Part shown: in pieces, positions 8,637 through 13,368 of the stretch
Layout: the number at the start of each line of letters is the position of its first letter
Numbering within the stretch: position 1 is the stretch's first letter
Source: Phycisphaeraceae bacterium
GTDB lineage: Bacteria > Planctomycetota > Phycisphaerae > Phycisphaerales > Phycisphaeraceae
DNA length: 13,368 nucleotides
Assembly (NCBI GenBank): GCA_020851395.1
Contig: JADZCW010000180.1
Location: 1-13,368, forward strand
Reading direction: 5' to 3'
Made by a program: the position numbers and the translations under genes
The notes under the pieces: model-generated
What the model was told of the DNA's origin: nothing
Database searches by the model: none
What the model saw: only the letters and a program-made list of their open reading frames with translations

Positions 8637-9800
8637 TCACGACTCGACGCCGGTCGCCTGGCGGTACTGGCCCGGCGTCATGCCCGTGAGCCGGCGGAAC
8701 TCGCGGCCGAAGTGCGAGGCGTCGACGAAGCCGCAGTCGTAGGCCACGGTGGCCAGCGGCAGGTCGGTCGAGATCAGCAGCTGCTTGGCGCGGGCGACGC
8801 GCGTCCGCCGGATCTCCTCCGCCGGGGTGTAGCCCAGCACGGCGTTGAAATGGTTCTCGAGCGTCCGTCGGGAGACCCTGAGCTCGCCGAGCACGTCCTT
8901 GACGTTCAGTGATCGCTTGGTGTGATGGTGGATCATGCCCACCGCCCGGGAAACGATCGCGTCGTCCACCGCCAGAACGTCGGCCGACAGCCGCAGGATC
9001 AGGCCCTTGGGGGGAATGATCGTGGGTCCCGAGGGCTTCTCATCGCCGGCGAGGATGCGATCGACCAGGCCGGCCGCCTCGTGGCCGATCCGTTCCGCCG
9101 CCACGGCCACGCTGGCCAGGGGGATATCCGTCTGGCAGATCAGTTCGTCATTGTCCACGCCGATGATGGCCAGGTCATAGGGAACCCGCAGCCCGGCGTC
9201 GGTACCGACCAGCATCGCCCGCGAGGCCGTGCTGTCATCGCAGCCCATCAGCCCCACCGGCTTGGGCAGAGCATCGAGCCACCTACCGATCTCCATCATG
9301 AACGCCCCCCCCTTGATCCACAGCTCAGCCGGCTTGATCCCCTTCTTGGCCGCTCGGCGTGCAAACCCGACGAACCGCTGCTGCGCGTACCAGGCGCCGT
9401 CGTGACCGACAAACGCCAGGCTGCGGAGCTGGCGGGAGATGAAGTGATCCGCGACCGTCTCCCCGATCGCCTGGTGGTCCGATCGAACCTGCGGCAGGTG
9501 ATCGACCTCCAGGCTGTCGCCAACGTTAATGACAGGGATGTCCAGGGCCTTGAGGTGAGCGACATCCTCGGGCACGCTGACCTGCACGATCAGCCCCGCA
9601 AGGTCGCCGGTGTGGGTTCGTGGGTCAAAAGCGTGAATGGGCTCGAACATGGGCATCCATCGGCCGTGCTTGGCGACATACTGCAGCACCCCGCGCAGCA
9701 CGCCCCGCCCATAGGCGCCGACCCCGTCAACAGCCACGCCCACGCGCAGTCGTCCTCCGTAAAAGACTGGCGCCTGTCGAGGTGGAAGCTTGAGCGTCAC
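8637..9800 (-). CDS. XylR-type AraC-family transcriptional regulator with periplasmic-binding-like sensor domain
   Basis: A cytoplasmic sugar-responsive regulator. The N-terminal two thirds (about residues 16-280) form a LacI/periplasmic-binding-protein-like sensor: LRVGVAVDGVGAYGRGVLRGV, then an IIGVDNDELICQ segment typical of this fold. The last roughly 105 residues are an AraC-type double helix-turn-helix: LGELRVSRRTLENHFN, then VAYDCGFVDASHFGREFRR and GMTPGQYRQ. This architecture and length (387 residues; E. coli XylR has 392) match XylR, the xylose-operon activator, but planctomycetes carry many paralogues and the effector is unknown. I chose GTG 9800 rather than the longer ATG at 9836. 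Homology begins after both, and the 9800 start follows a TAGAAT box by 7 bases, whereas the 9836 start would put this box and a palindrome inside the gene. It converges on the PL11-like lyase gene. Confidence 0.88.
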   Translation of the reverse strand: MTLKLPPRQAPVFYGGRLRVGVAVDGVGAYGRGVLRGVLQYVAKHGRWMPMFEPIHAFDPRTHTGDLAGLIVQVSVPEDVAHLKALDIPVINVGDSLEVDHLPQVRSDHQAIGETVADHFISRQLRSLAFVGHDGAWYAQQRFVGFARRAAKKGIKPAELWIKGGAFMMEIGRWLDALPKPVGLMGCDDSTASRAMLVGTDAGLRVPYDLAIIGVDNDELICQTDIPLASVAVAAERIGHEAAGLVDRILAGDEKPSGPTIIPPKGLILRLSADVLAVDDAIVSRAVGMIHHHTKRSLNVKDVLGELRVSRRTLENHFNAVLGYTPAEEIRRTRVARAKQLLISTDLPLATVAYDCGFVDASHFGREFRRLTGMTPGQYRQATGVES

Positions 9801-9807
9801 GCCCGGG

Positions 9808-9836
9808 ATTCTACCGCAAACCGGTCTGTATCGCAT
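9808..9836 (-). promoter_or_regulatory. Putative promoter of the XylR-type gene, near-leaderless
   Basis: Reading the minus strand, TAGAAT at 9813-9808 is a good -10 hexamer, and 17 bases upstream the -35 position falls at 9836-9831 (ATGCGA, a poor consensus match). Transcription would be expected to start around 9801-9800, almost on the GTG codon at 9800, giving a leaderless or nearly leaderless message. The weak -35 would suit a promoter that needs an activator. Confidence 0.4.
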
Positions 9837-9849
9837 GGTATGGATGCGA
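9831..9849. promoter_or_regulatory. Palindromic operator candidate
   Basis: TCGCATGGTATGGATGCGA is a perfect 6-bp inverted repeat (TCGCAT / ATGCGA) with a 7-base spacer. One arm occupies exactly the -35 position of the putative promoter for the XylR-type gene, so a dimer bound here would control that gene. Autoregulation is the simplest reading, but the binding protein is not shown. Confidence 0.4.
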
Positions 9850-9852
9850 AAC

Positions 9853-9865
9853 AGCCCGCCGGGCT
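9853..9865 (-). terminator. Weak hairpin after the PhyH-family gene, possible terminator
   Basis: On the minus strand AGCCC-GGC-GGGCT forms a 5-bp GC-rich stem with a 3-base loop, followed by GTTTCGC. It begins 44 bases beyond the PhyH-family stop codon. The U tract is very short, so termination would be inefficient and some read-through into the XylR-type gene is plausible. Confidence 0.25.
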
Positions 9866-9909
9866 CACCCAGGAGACGTCCACGGTTGAACCTCGTGAGC
9901 GGTTGCCGC

Positions 9910-10815
9910 CTAGATCCCCCACGCCGCTTTGGCGGTCTCCATGGCGACCTGTCTGGCCGGGTCCTTCATCCAGGCGTAGTGACCGATGGGGTTGTCGCCG
10001 ACCCAGCGCTCGTCGACCGGATCACCCGCAGGCTGGAAGCGGACGTCGGCGCTCAAGCGGAAGCGATTGGTCGTATTCGTCGTCGAGGCGTGCATGGTGT
10101 ACATGCCGAAGATCATCACATCCCCCGCCCGGAAGTGGGGCGTGGTCAGCCACCGCCCGCCGTACTTCTGGATGATCTCCAGCGGGTCGTCGCTGAACCA
10201 CCCCTGCACCAGGTCGCGGTCGACGTCCATCCGGCCATAGGTCCGACGCACCTTCTCGAAGCTCGGGTGGTTGTGCGAGCCCTCGCACATGGCCAGCACC
10301 CCCTGCTCGATCGGCGTGTCGCCCATGGGGATCCAGGTGGTGTACAGCCGGTCCGAACCGCGGCCCATGTAGACCACGTCGTAGTGGGCGCCGGTGAACT
10401 GCTCGTGGCCGACGGCGCGCATCCACTTGTAGTCGAAGGTCAGGGCCCGCTCGCCGAGGAAACCCTCAAAGAAGCGGAAGAGCTCCTCGCCCTCGAGGAC
10501 GGCCCGCAGGTCGGGGTGGTGGGTGATGCCCTTGCGGCCCATCAGGCCCACACTCTTGCCCCCGCGCGGCATGACGCCCTCGAGGACGGGCGTGCCGGGC
10601 GTGAGGGCCCCCTGCTCGTCCATGAACTGCATGACCGTCTGCCTCGCCTGGATCACCTTCCGGGGGTCGATCAGGCCGCGGAGCAGCAGGTAGCCGTCGT
10701 CGACCATGCGGCGGCGTAGGGCGTCGAAGTCGCCCAGCAGGTCGGTCGATTCACGCAGCACGCCGAGGTGGGGACCGCCGAGCTCGAATTCACGTATGCC
10801 CATTTTGACCCGCAT
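9910..10815 (-). CDS. Phytanoyl-CoA dioxygenase (PhyH) family protein
   Basis: A 301-residue Fe(II)/2-oxoglutarate-dependent oxygenase of the PhyH family, which hydroxylates small organic substrates in the cytoplasm. The metal triad is visible: His144 and Asp146 in GAHYDVVYMG and a distal His242 in FGMYTMHAST. Arg251 or Arg253 in the following NRFRLSADVRF is the likely 2-oxoglutarate anchor. The N-terminal segment DFDALRRRMVDDGYLLLRGL is typical of the family. The substrate cannot be read from sequence; planctomycete genomes hold many such paralogues, often beside AraC regulators as here. The start is ATG 10815, because AGGAG at 10827-10823 lies 7 bases upstream; a TTG directly before the ATG is in frame but less likely. 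It is divergent from the AraC-family gene and about 110 bases upstream of the XylR-type gene on the same strand. Confidence 0.9.
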   Translation of the reverse strand: MRVKMGIREFELGGPHLGVLRESTDLLGDFDALRRRMVDDGYLLLRGLIDPRKVIQARQTVMQFMDEQGALTPGTPVLEGVMPRGGKSVGLMGRKGITHHPDLRAVLEGEELFRFFEGFLGERALTFDYKWMRAVGHEQFTGAHYDVVYMGRGSDRLYTTWIPMGDTPIEQGVLAMCEGSHNHPSFEKVRRTYGRMDVDRDLVQGWFSDDPLEIIQKYGGRWLTTPHFRAGDVMIFGMYTMHASTTNTTNRFRLSADVRFQPAGDPVDERWVGDNPIGHYAWMKDPARQVAMETAKAAWGI

Positions 10816-10822
10816 CAAGCCG

Positions 10823-10827
10823 CTCCT
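10823..10827 (-). promoter_or_regulatory. Ribosome binding site of the PhyH-family gene
   Basis: AGGAG on the minus strand, 7 bases before ATG 10815. It is one of only two convincing Shine-Dalgarno sequences in the window, and it fixes the start at 10815 rather than the TTG at 10818. Confidence 0.6.
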
Positions 10828-10850
10828 GAACAGGGATGGGGGTGTGGTCT

Positions 10851-10865
10851 TTTGATCTTTGAATC
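10851..10865. promoter_or_regulatory. Tandem direct repeat between divergent oxygenase and AraC genes
   Basis: TTTGATC is followed immediately by TTTGAATC, a near-perfect tandem repeat in an A+T-richer patch of the 83-base divergent intergenic region. AraC-family proteins commonly bind direct repeats, so this is a candidate site for the adjacent regulator. The repeat is short and could be chance. Confidence 0.3.
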
Positions 10866-10898
10866 ATCGCCTGCATCTCCCGAGAAGCAATAGACTTC

Positions 10899-11771
10899 AT
10901 GGCCGACGAGATGTATGTTTTGGGCATGTCTCCACGCCGTGCCGACATGACCGAAGGGTTTCAGAGCAAGTCCCAAATCCATGATTGGAAGTCGTTTGGA
11001 ATCATCACACAGGCGGGCAGACTCAACAAGGGGCCACACGCCTGCACGGAAAAGATGCGTGTTCTAGGTCGCTACGCCGCTGTGCTGGTCTATGAAGGTG
11101 ATGGATTTTATGAGGACGCCATAAATCCTCGGCAGGACGTCCGTGCTGGTGACTTGATTCTGATCTTCCCCGACCTGCCGCACTACTACGGTTCAGGCGC
11201 CCAGGGCTGGCGGGAGCTCTACTTCGTCTTCACCGGCCCGCTGTTTGAACTCTGGGAGCGAGCGGGCCTGCTCGATCGCCGCCAGCCCATCCGGCACCTC
11301 AAGCCCGTGGATCACTGGCTCTGGCGGTTCGAGTCGGTCTTGGGTGCGCCCGAGGCGCTGGGTTGGGCGCCGCCGCTGATGGAGACCTGCCGATTGCAGA
11401 TGGTTCTGGCCGAGGCGCTCACGCACCGCCCAGCCGGCCCGAGCCAGCAGGACGTCGAATGGGCCACCCGTGCCAAGGCCATGCTCGAGGCTGATCTTCG
11501 CCGTCCTTTAAATCTTCCGGGGGTCGCCCGCAAGCTCGGCACGTCCTACAGCGTGTTTCGCCGTCGCTTCATCCAGATCGCGGGGCTGCCGCCGGGGCAG
11601 TACCGCTCGGTCCGCCTGATCGATCGGGCCAAGAGCCTGATCCAACAAACCCGCATGACGGACAAACAGATCGCCGCGGAGCTGGGTTTCTGCGATCCCT
11701 ATCACTTCTCTCGCCGCTTCAAGCAGATCACGGGGCAGTCGCCGCGGCAGTTCAGGCAGTCGCTGCCGTGA
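10899..11771 (+). CDS. AraC-family transcriptional regulator with cupin-like sensor domain
   Basis: A 290-residue regulator with an AraC-type N-terminal cupin domain (about residues 30-125; AVLVYEGDGFYED, then VRAGDLILIFPDLPHYYG). The last roughly 104 residues form the AraC double helix-turn-helix: LNLPGVARKLGTSYSVFRRRF, then DKQIAAELGFCDPYHFSRRFKQ, and the family-typical end TGQSPRQFRQ. Such proteins usually activate a neighbouring operon when they bind a small ligand. The divergent PhyH-family gene is the obvious candidate target. ATG 10899 was kept as the longest ATG start; Met5 (10911) and Met10 (10926) are alternatives, and no good Shine-Dalgarno favours any of them (GAGAAG lies about 12 bases upstream of 10899). 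The first roughly 260 bases are clearly less G+C-rich than the remainder. The gene may be a single-gene unit ending before the hairpin at 11781. Confidence 0.87.
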   Translation: MADEMYVLGMSPRRADMTEGFQSKSQIHDWKSFGIITQAGRLNKGPHACTEKMRVLGRYAAVLVYEGDGFYEDAINPRQDVRAGDLILIFPDLPHYYGSGAQGWRELYFVFTGPLFELWERAGLLDRRQPIRHLKPVDHWLWRFESVLGAPEALGWAPPLMETCRLQMVLAEALTHRPAGPSQQDVEWATRAKAMLEADLRRPLNLPGVARKLGTSYSVFRRRFIQIAGLPPGQYRSVRLIDRAKSLIQQTRMTDKQIAAELGFCDPYHFSRRFKQITGQSPRQFRQSLP

Positions 11772-11780
11772 GTCTGGATC

Positions 11781-11806
11781 ACCGTTGCGTCTCTCGCATG
11801 AACGGT
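11781..11806. repeat. Imperfect inverted repeat between the AraC and DUF1844 genes
   Basis: ACCGTT-GCG (11781-11789) pairs with CGC (11795-11797) and AACGGT (11801-11806), giving a 9-bp stem interrupted by a 3-base bulge around a 5-base loop. It begins 9 bases after the AraC-family stop codon. With no U tract after it, it is not a textbook terminator, and it overlaps the region upstream of a TATACT box, so it could equally be an operator for the next gene. Confidence 0.4.
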
Positions 11807-11816
11807 TGGGGACCTC

Positions 11817-11822
11817 TATACT
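11817..11822 (+). promoter_or_regulatory. Probable -10 element (TATACT) for the DUF1844 gene
   Basis: TATACT is a near-consensus -10 hexamer in otherwise G+C-rich DNA, 53 bases before ATG 11876. It predicts a leader of roughly 45 bases. The -35 position (11794-11799) reads TCGCAT, a poor match, and lies within the inverted repeat at 11781-11806. Confidence 0.4.
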
Positions 11823-11875
11823 TCTGCATGTGATTGGTACGACGCGTCACACCTAACTTTTTCTTGGACTTCCCC

Positions 11876-12298
11876 ATGCCCAACGAACAGCCCCCGAAGA
11901 TTCAGGTCGACAGCGACTGGAAGGCCCAGGCCCAGGCGGAGAAGGAAAAGCTCGCTCAGAAGGCACAGTCCTCAGCGGGTCCGGGCGGCGCGGGCGCGGC
12001 CAAGAGCACGCCCGGGGGCAGGGCTGGGGGCGGGGGTGGGACACCGCCGGCCGATTTCACCACGCTCGTGAGCACCATGGCCACACAGGCCCTGCTGGCG
12101 ATGGGACTGATCGCCGACCCTCGCTCGGGTCAGCGGTACCTGAGCCTGGATGTCGCCCGGCACCACATCGACATGCTCGGAGTGATCGAACAGAAGACCA
12201 AAGGCAACCTCAGCGAGCAGGAGCAGGAGCTGGTCTCAGGCACGCTCTACGAGCTGCGACAGCACTACATCCAGGTGGCCAGCACCAAGCGTGGATGA
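11876..12298 (+). CDS. DUF1844 domain-containing protein
   Basis: A 140-residue cytoplasmic protein of unknown function. It begins with a charged, helix-forming segment (about residues 10-30, KAQAQAEKEKLAQKAQ), then a flexible Gly/Ala/Pro-rich linker (33-59). The DUF1844 domain follows (60-134), recognised from DFTTLVSTMATQALLAMGLI, the helix LDVARHHIDMLGVIEQKTKG, and LSEQEQELVSGTLYELRQHY. DUF1844 proteins are small and all-helical, and are found widely in planctomycetes and some related or deltaproteobacterial groups; no biochemical role is established to my knowledge. ATG 11876 is preferred to an in-frame TTG at 11834, because the added residues are unlike the family and would lie close to the predicted transcription start. 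The linker is compositionally simple and its length probably varies between relatives. Confidence 0.87.
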   Translation: MPNEQPPKIQVDSDWKAQAQAEKEKLAQKAQSSAGPGGAGAAKSTPGGRAGGGGGTPPADFTTLVSTMATQALLAMGLIADPRSGQRYLSLDVARHHIDMLGVIEQKTKGNLSEQEQELVSGTLYELRQHYIQVASTKRG

Positions 12299-12306
12299 TC
12301 AGCAAG

Positions 12307-12442
12307 CCCTGGCGTGAACGGGGTTTTCCACACTTCCAGGGGTCTTCGGCAGTTCCGGCTGATTTGAAAAACATCCAGAGTTGACTATCGTTTGTCCTTT
12401 AGTTCGAGTCGGGGGATGGGACGCCGGAGCACCACGCCAGGG
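12307..12442 (+). ncRNA. Candidate structured leader RNA upstream of sdhC
   Basis: Two long-range helices nest. CCCTGGCGTG (12307-12316) pairs perfectly with CACGCCAGGG (12433-12442). Inside it, GTTCCGGC (12352-12359) pairs with GCCGGAGC (12423-12430) with one G-U pair. A shorter stem, GTCC(T) (12394-12398) with (G)GGAC (12418-12422), would stack directly on the second. A competing local hairpin, AGCACC (12428-12433) with GGTGCT (12441-12446), uses the 3' strands of both long helices and excludes them. This is a fold read by eye in a 224-base gap and matches no RNA family I recognise. It could also be structure at the end of the preceding transcript. Strand is assigned by the plus-strand neighbours only. 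Confidence 0.3.
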
Positions 12443-12484
12443 TGCTGGTTATTCCTTCCCCATGCTGACGCCCGGTCAATCCCC

Positions 12485-12504
12485 AGCGTGCATTAGGGCA
12501 CGCT
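12485..12504 (+). promoter_or_regulatory. Hairpin directly before the sdhC ribosome binding site
   Basis: AGCGTGC (12485-12491) and GCACGCT (12498-12504) form a perfect 7-bp stem around a 6-base ATTAGG loop. It ends one base before the Shine-Dalgarno, so it could influence translation of sdhC or protect the message end. Confidence 0.45.
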
Positions 12505-12505
12505 C

Positions 12506-12514
12506 AGGAAAGGA
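12506..12514 (+). promoter_or_regulatory. Ribosome binding site of sdhC
   Basis: AGGAAAGGA is a strong purine-rich Shine-Dalgarno, 8 bases before GTG 12523. It decides the GTG start, as no ATG lies nearby before the conserved region. Confidence 0.65.
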
Positions 12515-12522
12515 CGGTTCAC

Positions 12523-13323
12523 GTGTCCGCTCACGCCACCGCTGAAGCCCCTTCGACGGCTCCCACCCCCGAGTTCTGCGGCAAGTACCACTTCCTGCTC
12601 CGCAGGCTGCACTCGCTCACCGGCATCCTGCCCGTGGGCGTGTTCCTCTGCTTCCACCTGTTCACGAACTTCCAGATGCTCGTGGGCAACTTCCAGCACG
12701 AGGTGCAGTTCATCCACGACATGCCGGCCCTGCTCTTCATTGAGATCTTCGGGCTCTGGCTGCCGATCGGGTTCCACGCGGCCCTGGGCGTGGTCTACAC
12801 CTTCACCGGCGTGCCGAACTCGACGGCTTATTCCTATCAGGACAATTGGCGCTATACGTTCCAGCGGATCACGGGAATCCTGGCCCTGCTGTTCATCTTC
12901 GTGCACGTGGCCAAGCTCCGCTGGGGCTGGACCTTCGGCGGGATGCTCGACACCCCCTTCTACCTCTCAGGGCCCAACGGCGAGCCGCTGGCCAAGGCCA
13001 CGACGGCCATCGCGCTCCAACACGCCTTCCCGCTGGCGGCCATCATGTACGTCGTGGGCGTTTACTCCTGCGTGTACCACTTCGCCAACGGCCTGTGGAC
13101 GGCGGCGATCACCTGGGGGCTGACCGTCAGCGTGGCCGCCCAGAAGCGATGGGGGCAGGTCTGCACAGCCGTGGGGGTGGCGCTGGCGATCTTCACCGCC
13201 GGGGCGATCTACGCCTCGTTGACGTACAAGGTCACCGACCAGGAGCGGGCGATGGTCGCTCAGCTCGAACAGGCCGAGGCTTCCGGGGCTTCAATGGAAG
13301 CCCCCGCGATGCCGACCCACTGA
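12523..13323 (+). CDS. sdhC: Succinate dehydrogenase cytochrome b558 subunit
   Basis: The membrane anchor of a type B succinate:quinone oxidoreductase, which binds two hemes b and passes electrons from succinate oxidation to quinone. The 266-residue protein has five membrane segments (roughly 32-53, 70-95, 116-135, 168-192 and 212-233). It carries the four heme-ligand histidines expected from Bacillus SdhC: His45 in CFHLFTN, His85 in GFHAALG, His128 in VHVAKL and His186 in YHFANGL. RRLHSLTG at 27-34, YSYQDNW at 103-109 and FQRITGI at 113-119 are family signatures. It is longer than the roughly 200-residue Bacillus protein because of N-terminal (about 20) and C-terminal (about 30, charged) extensions and an insertion before the fourth segment. 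It starts with GTG behind a strong Shine-Dalgarno. The flavoprotein and iron-sulfur subunit genes would be expected past the window edge. Confidence 0.95.
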   Translation: MSAHATAEAPSTAPTPEFCGKYHFLLRRLHSLTGILPVGVFLCFHLFTNFQMLVGNFQHEVQFIHDMPALLFIEIFGLWLPIGFHAALGVVYTFTGVPNSTAYSYQDNWRYTFQRITGILALLFIFVHVAKLRWGWTFGGMLDTPFYLSGPNGEPLAKATTAIALQHAFPLAAIMYVVGVYSCVYHFANGLWTAAITWGLTVSVAAQKRWGQVCTAVGVALAIFTAGAIYASLTYKVTDQERAMVAQLEQAEASGASMEAPAMPTH

Positions 13324-13368
13324 GTCGCGGCGCTCATGCGTTGTTCCGCTCAATAAGCCAACCTAACA
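13324..13368. other. Intergenic end of the window
   Basis: The last 45 bases after sdhC hold no recognisable terminator, hairpin or start of a further gene. Confidence 0.5.

Noticed and set aside
8922..10175. Long open frame (417 codons) on the plus strand opposite the XylR-type and PhyH-family genes
   Set aside because: It runs antisense to two clearly conserved proteins and crosses their intergenic region; its composition is low in information and it has no domain.
9790..10719. Plus-strand open frame of 309 codons opposite the PhyH-family gene
   Set aside because: The opposite strand encodes a full Fe(II)/2-oxoglutarate triad; this frame is its shadow.
12381..12386. TTGACT as a -35 element for sdhC
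   Set aside because: No acceptable -10 hexamer lies 15-19 bases downstream; the sequence there reads TCGAGT.
12352..12434. Annotation of a true tRNA gene
   Set aside because: There is an acceptor-like stem and ACCA, but no D-arm or anticodon arm, and the T-loop is far too large; it is kept only as a finding.

Overview
This 13.4 kb window is G+C-rich and densely coded. It reads like the chromosome of a planctomycete, probably of the Phycisphaerae type. The reasons are the weak or missing Shine-Dalgarno sequences before most genes, a xylose isomerase-like TIM-barrel isomerase, a URO-D-like protein, a PL11-type rhamnogalacturonan lyase, a phytanoyl-CoA dioxygenase-like oxygenase beside an AraC regulator, a XylR-type regulator, a DUF1844 protein and a cytochrome b558-type SdhC. 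This placement is inferred from gene content; the window has no rRNA or other marker that would prove it. I see no phage, transposon, CRISPR array or defence gene.

Layout. Bases 1-152 hold the 3' end of a hydroxypyruvate isomerase-like gene. A plus-strand series follows: purL (249-3383, purine synthesis), a URO-D-like protein of unknown substrate (3396-4484), uvrB (4539-6707, nucleotide excision repair) and a secreted PL11-like lyase (6735-8576). The gaps are 12, 54 and 27 bases, so transcription may be shared, although uvrB may also have its own promoter. A minus-strand pair then converges on the lyase: a PhyH-family oxygenase (9910-10815) and, downstream of it, a XylR-type regulator (8637-9800). 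An AraC-family regulator (10899-11771) diverges from the oxygenase gene across an 83-base gap. A DUF1844 gene (11876-12298) and sdhC (12523-13323) complete the window on the plus strand; other succinate dehydrogenase genes would be expected just beyond the right edge.

How the genes fit together. PurL, UvrB and SdhC are housekeeping proteins. The lyase, the XylR-type regulator, the oxygenase, the AraC regulator and the leading isomerase look like carbohydrate or organic-substrate catabolism under local control, as is common in polysaccharide-degrading planctomycetes. That functional link is inference.

I found no convincing wholly new system. The best leads for a second look are non-coding. 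The 224-base leader of sdhC can form nested 10-bp and 8-bp long-range helices with a competing local hairpin, and has another hairpin one base before its Shine-Dalgarno. The XylR-type gene has a 19-bp palindrome placed over the -35 position of a TAGAAT promoter that would give a nearly leaderless GTG-started message.
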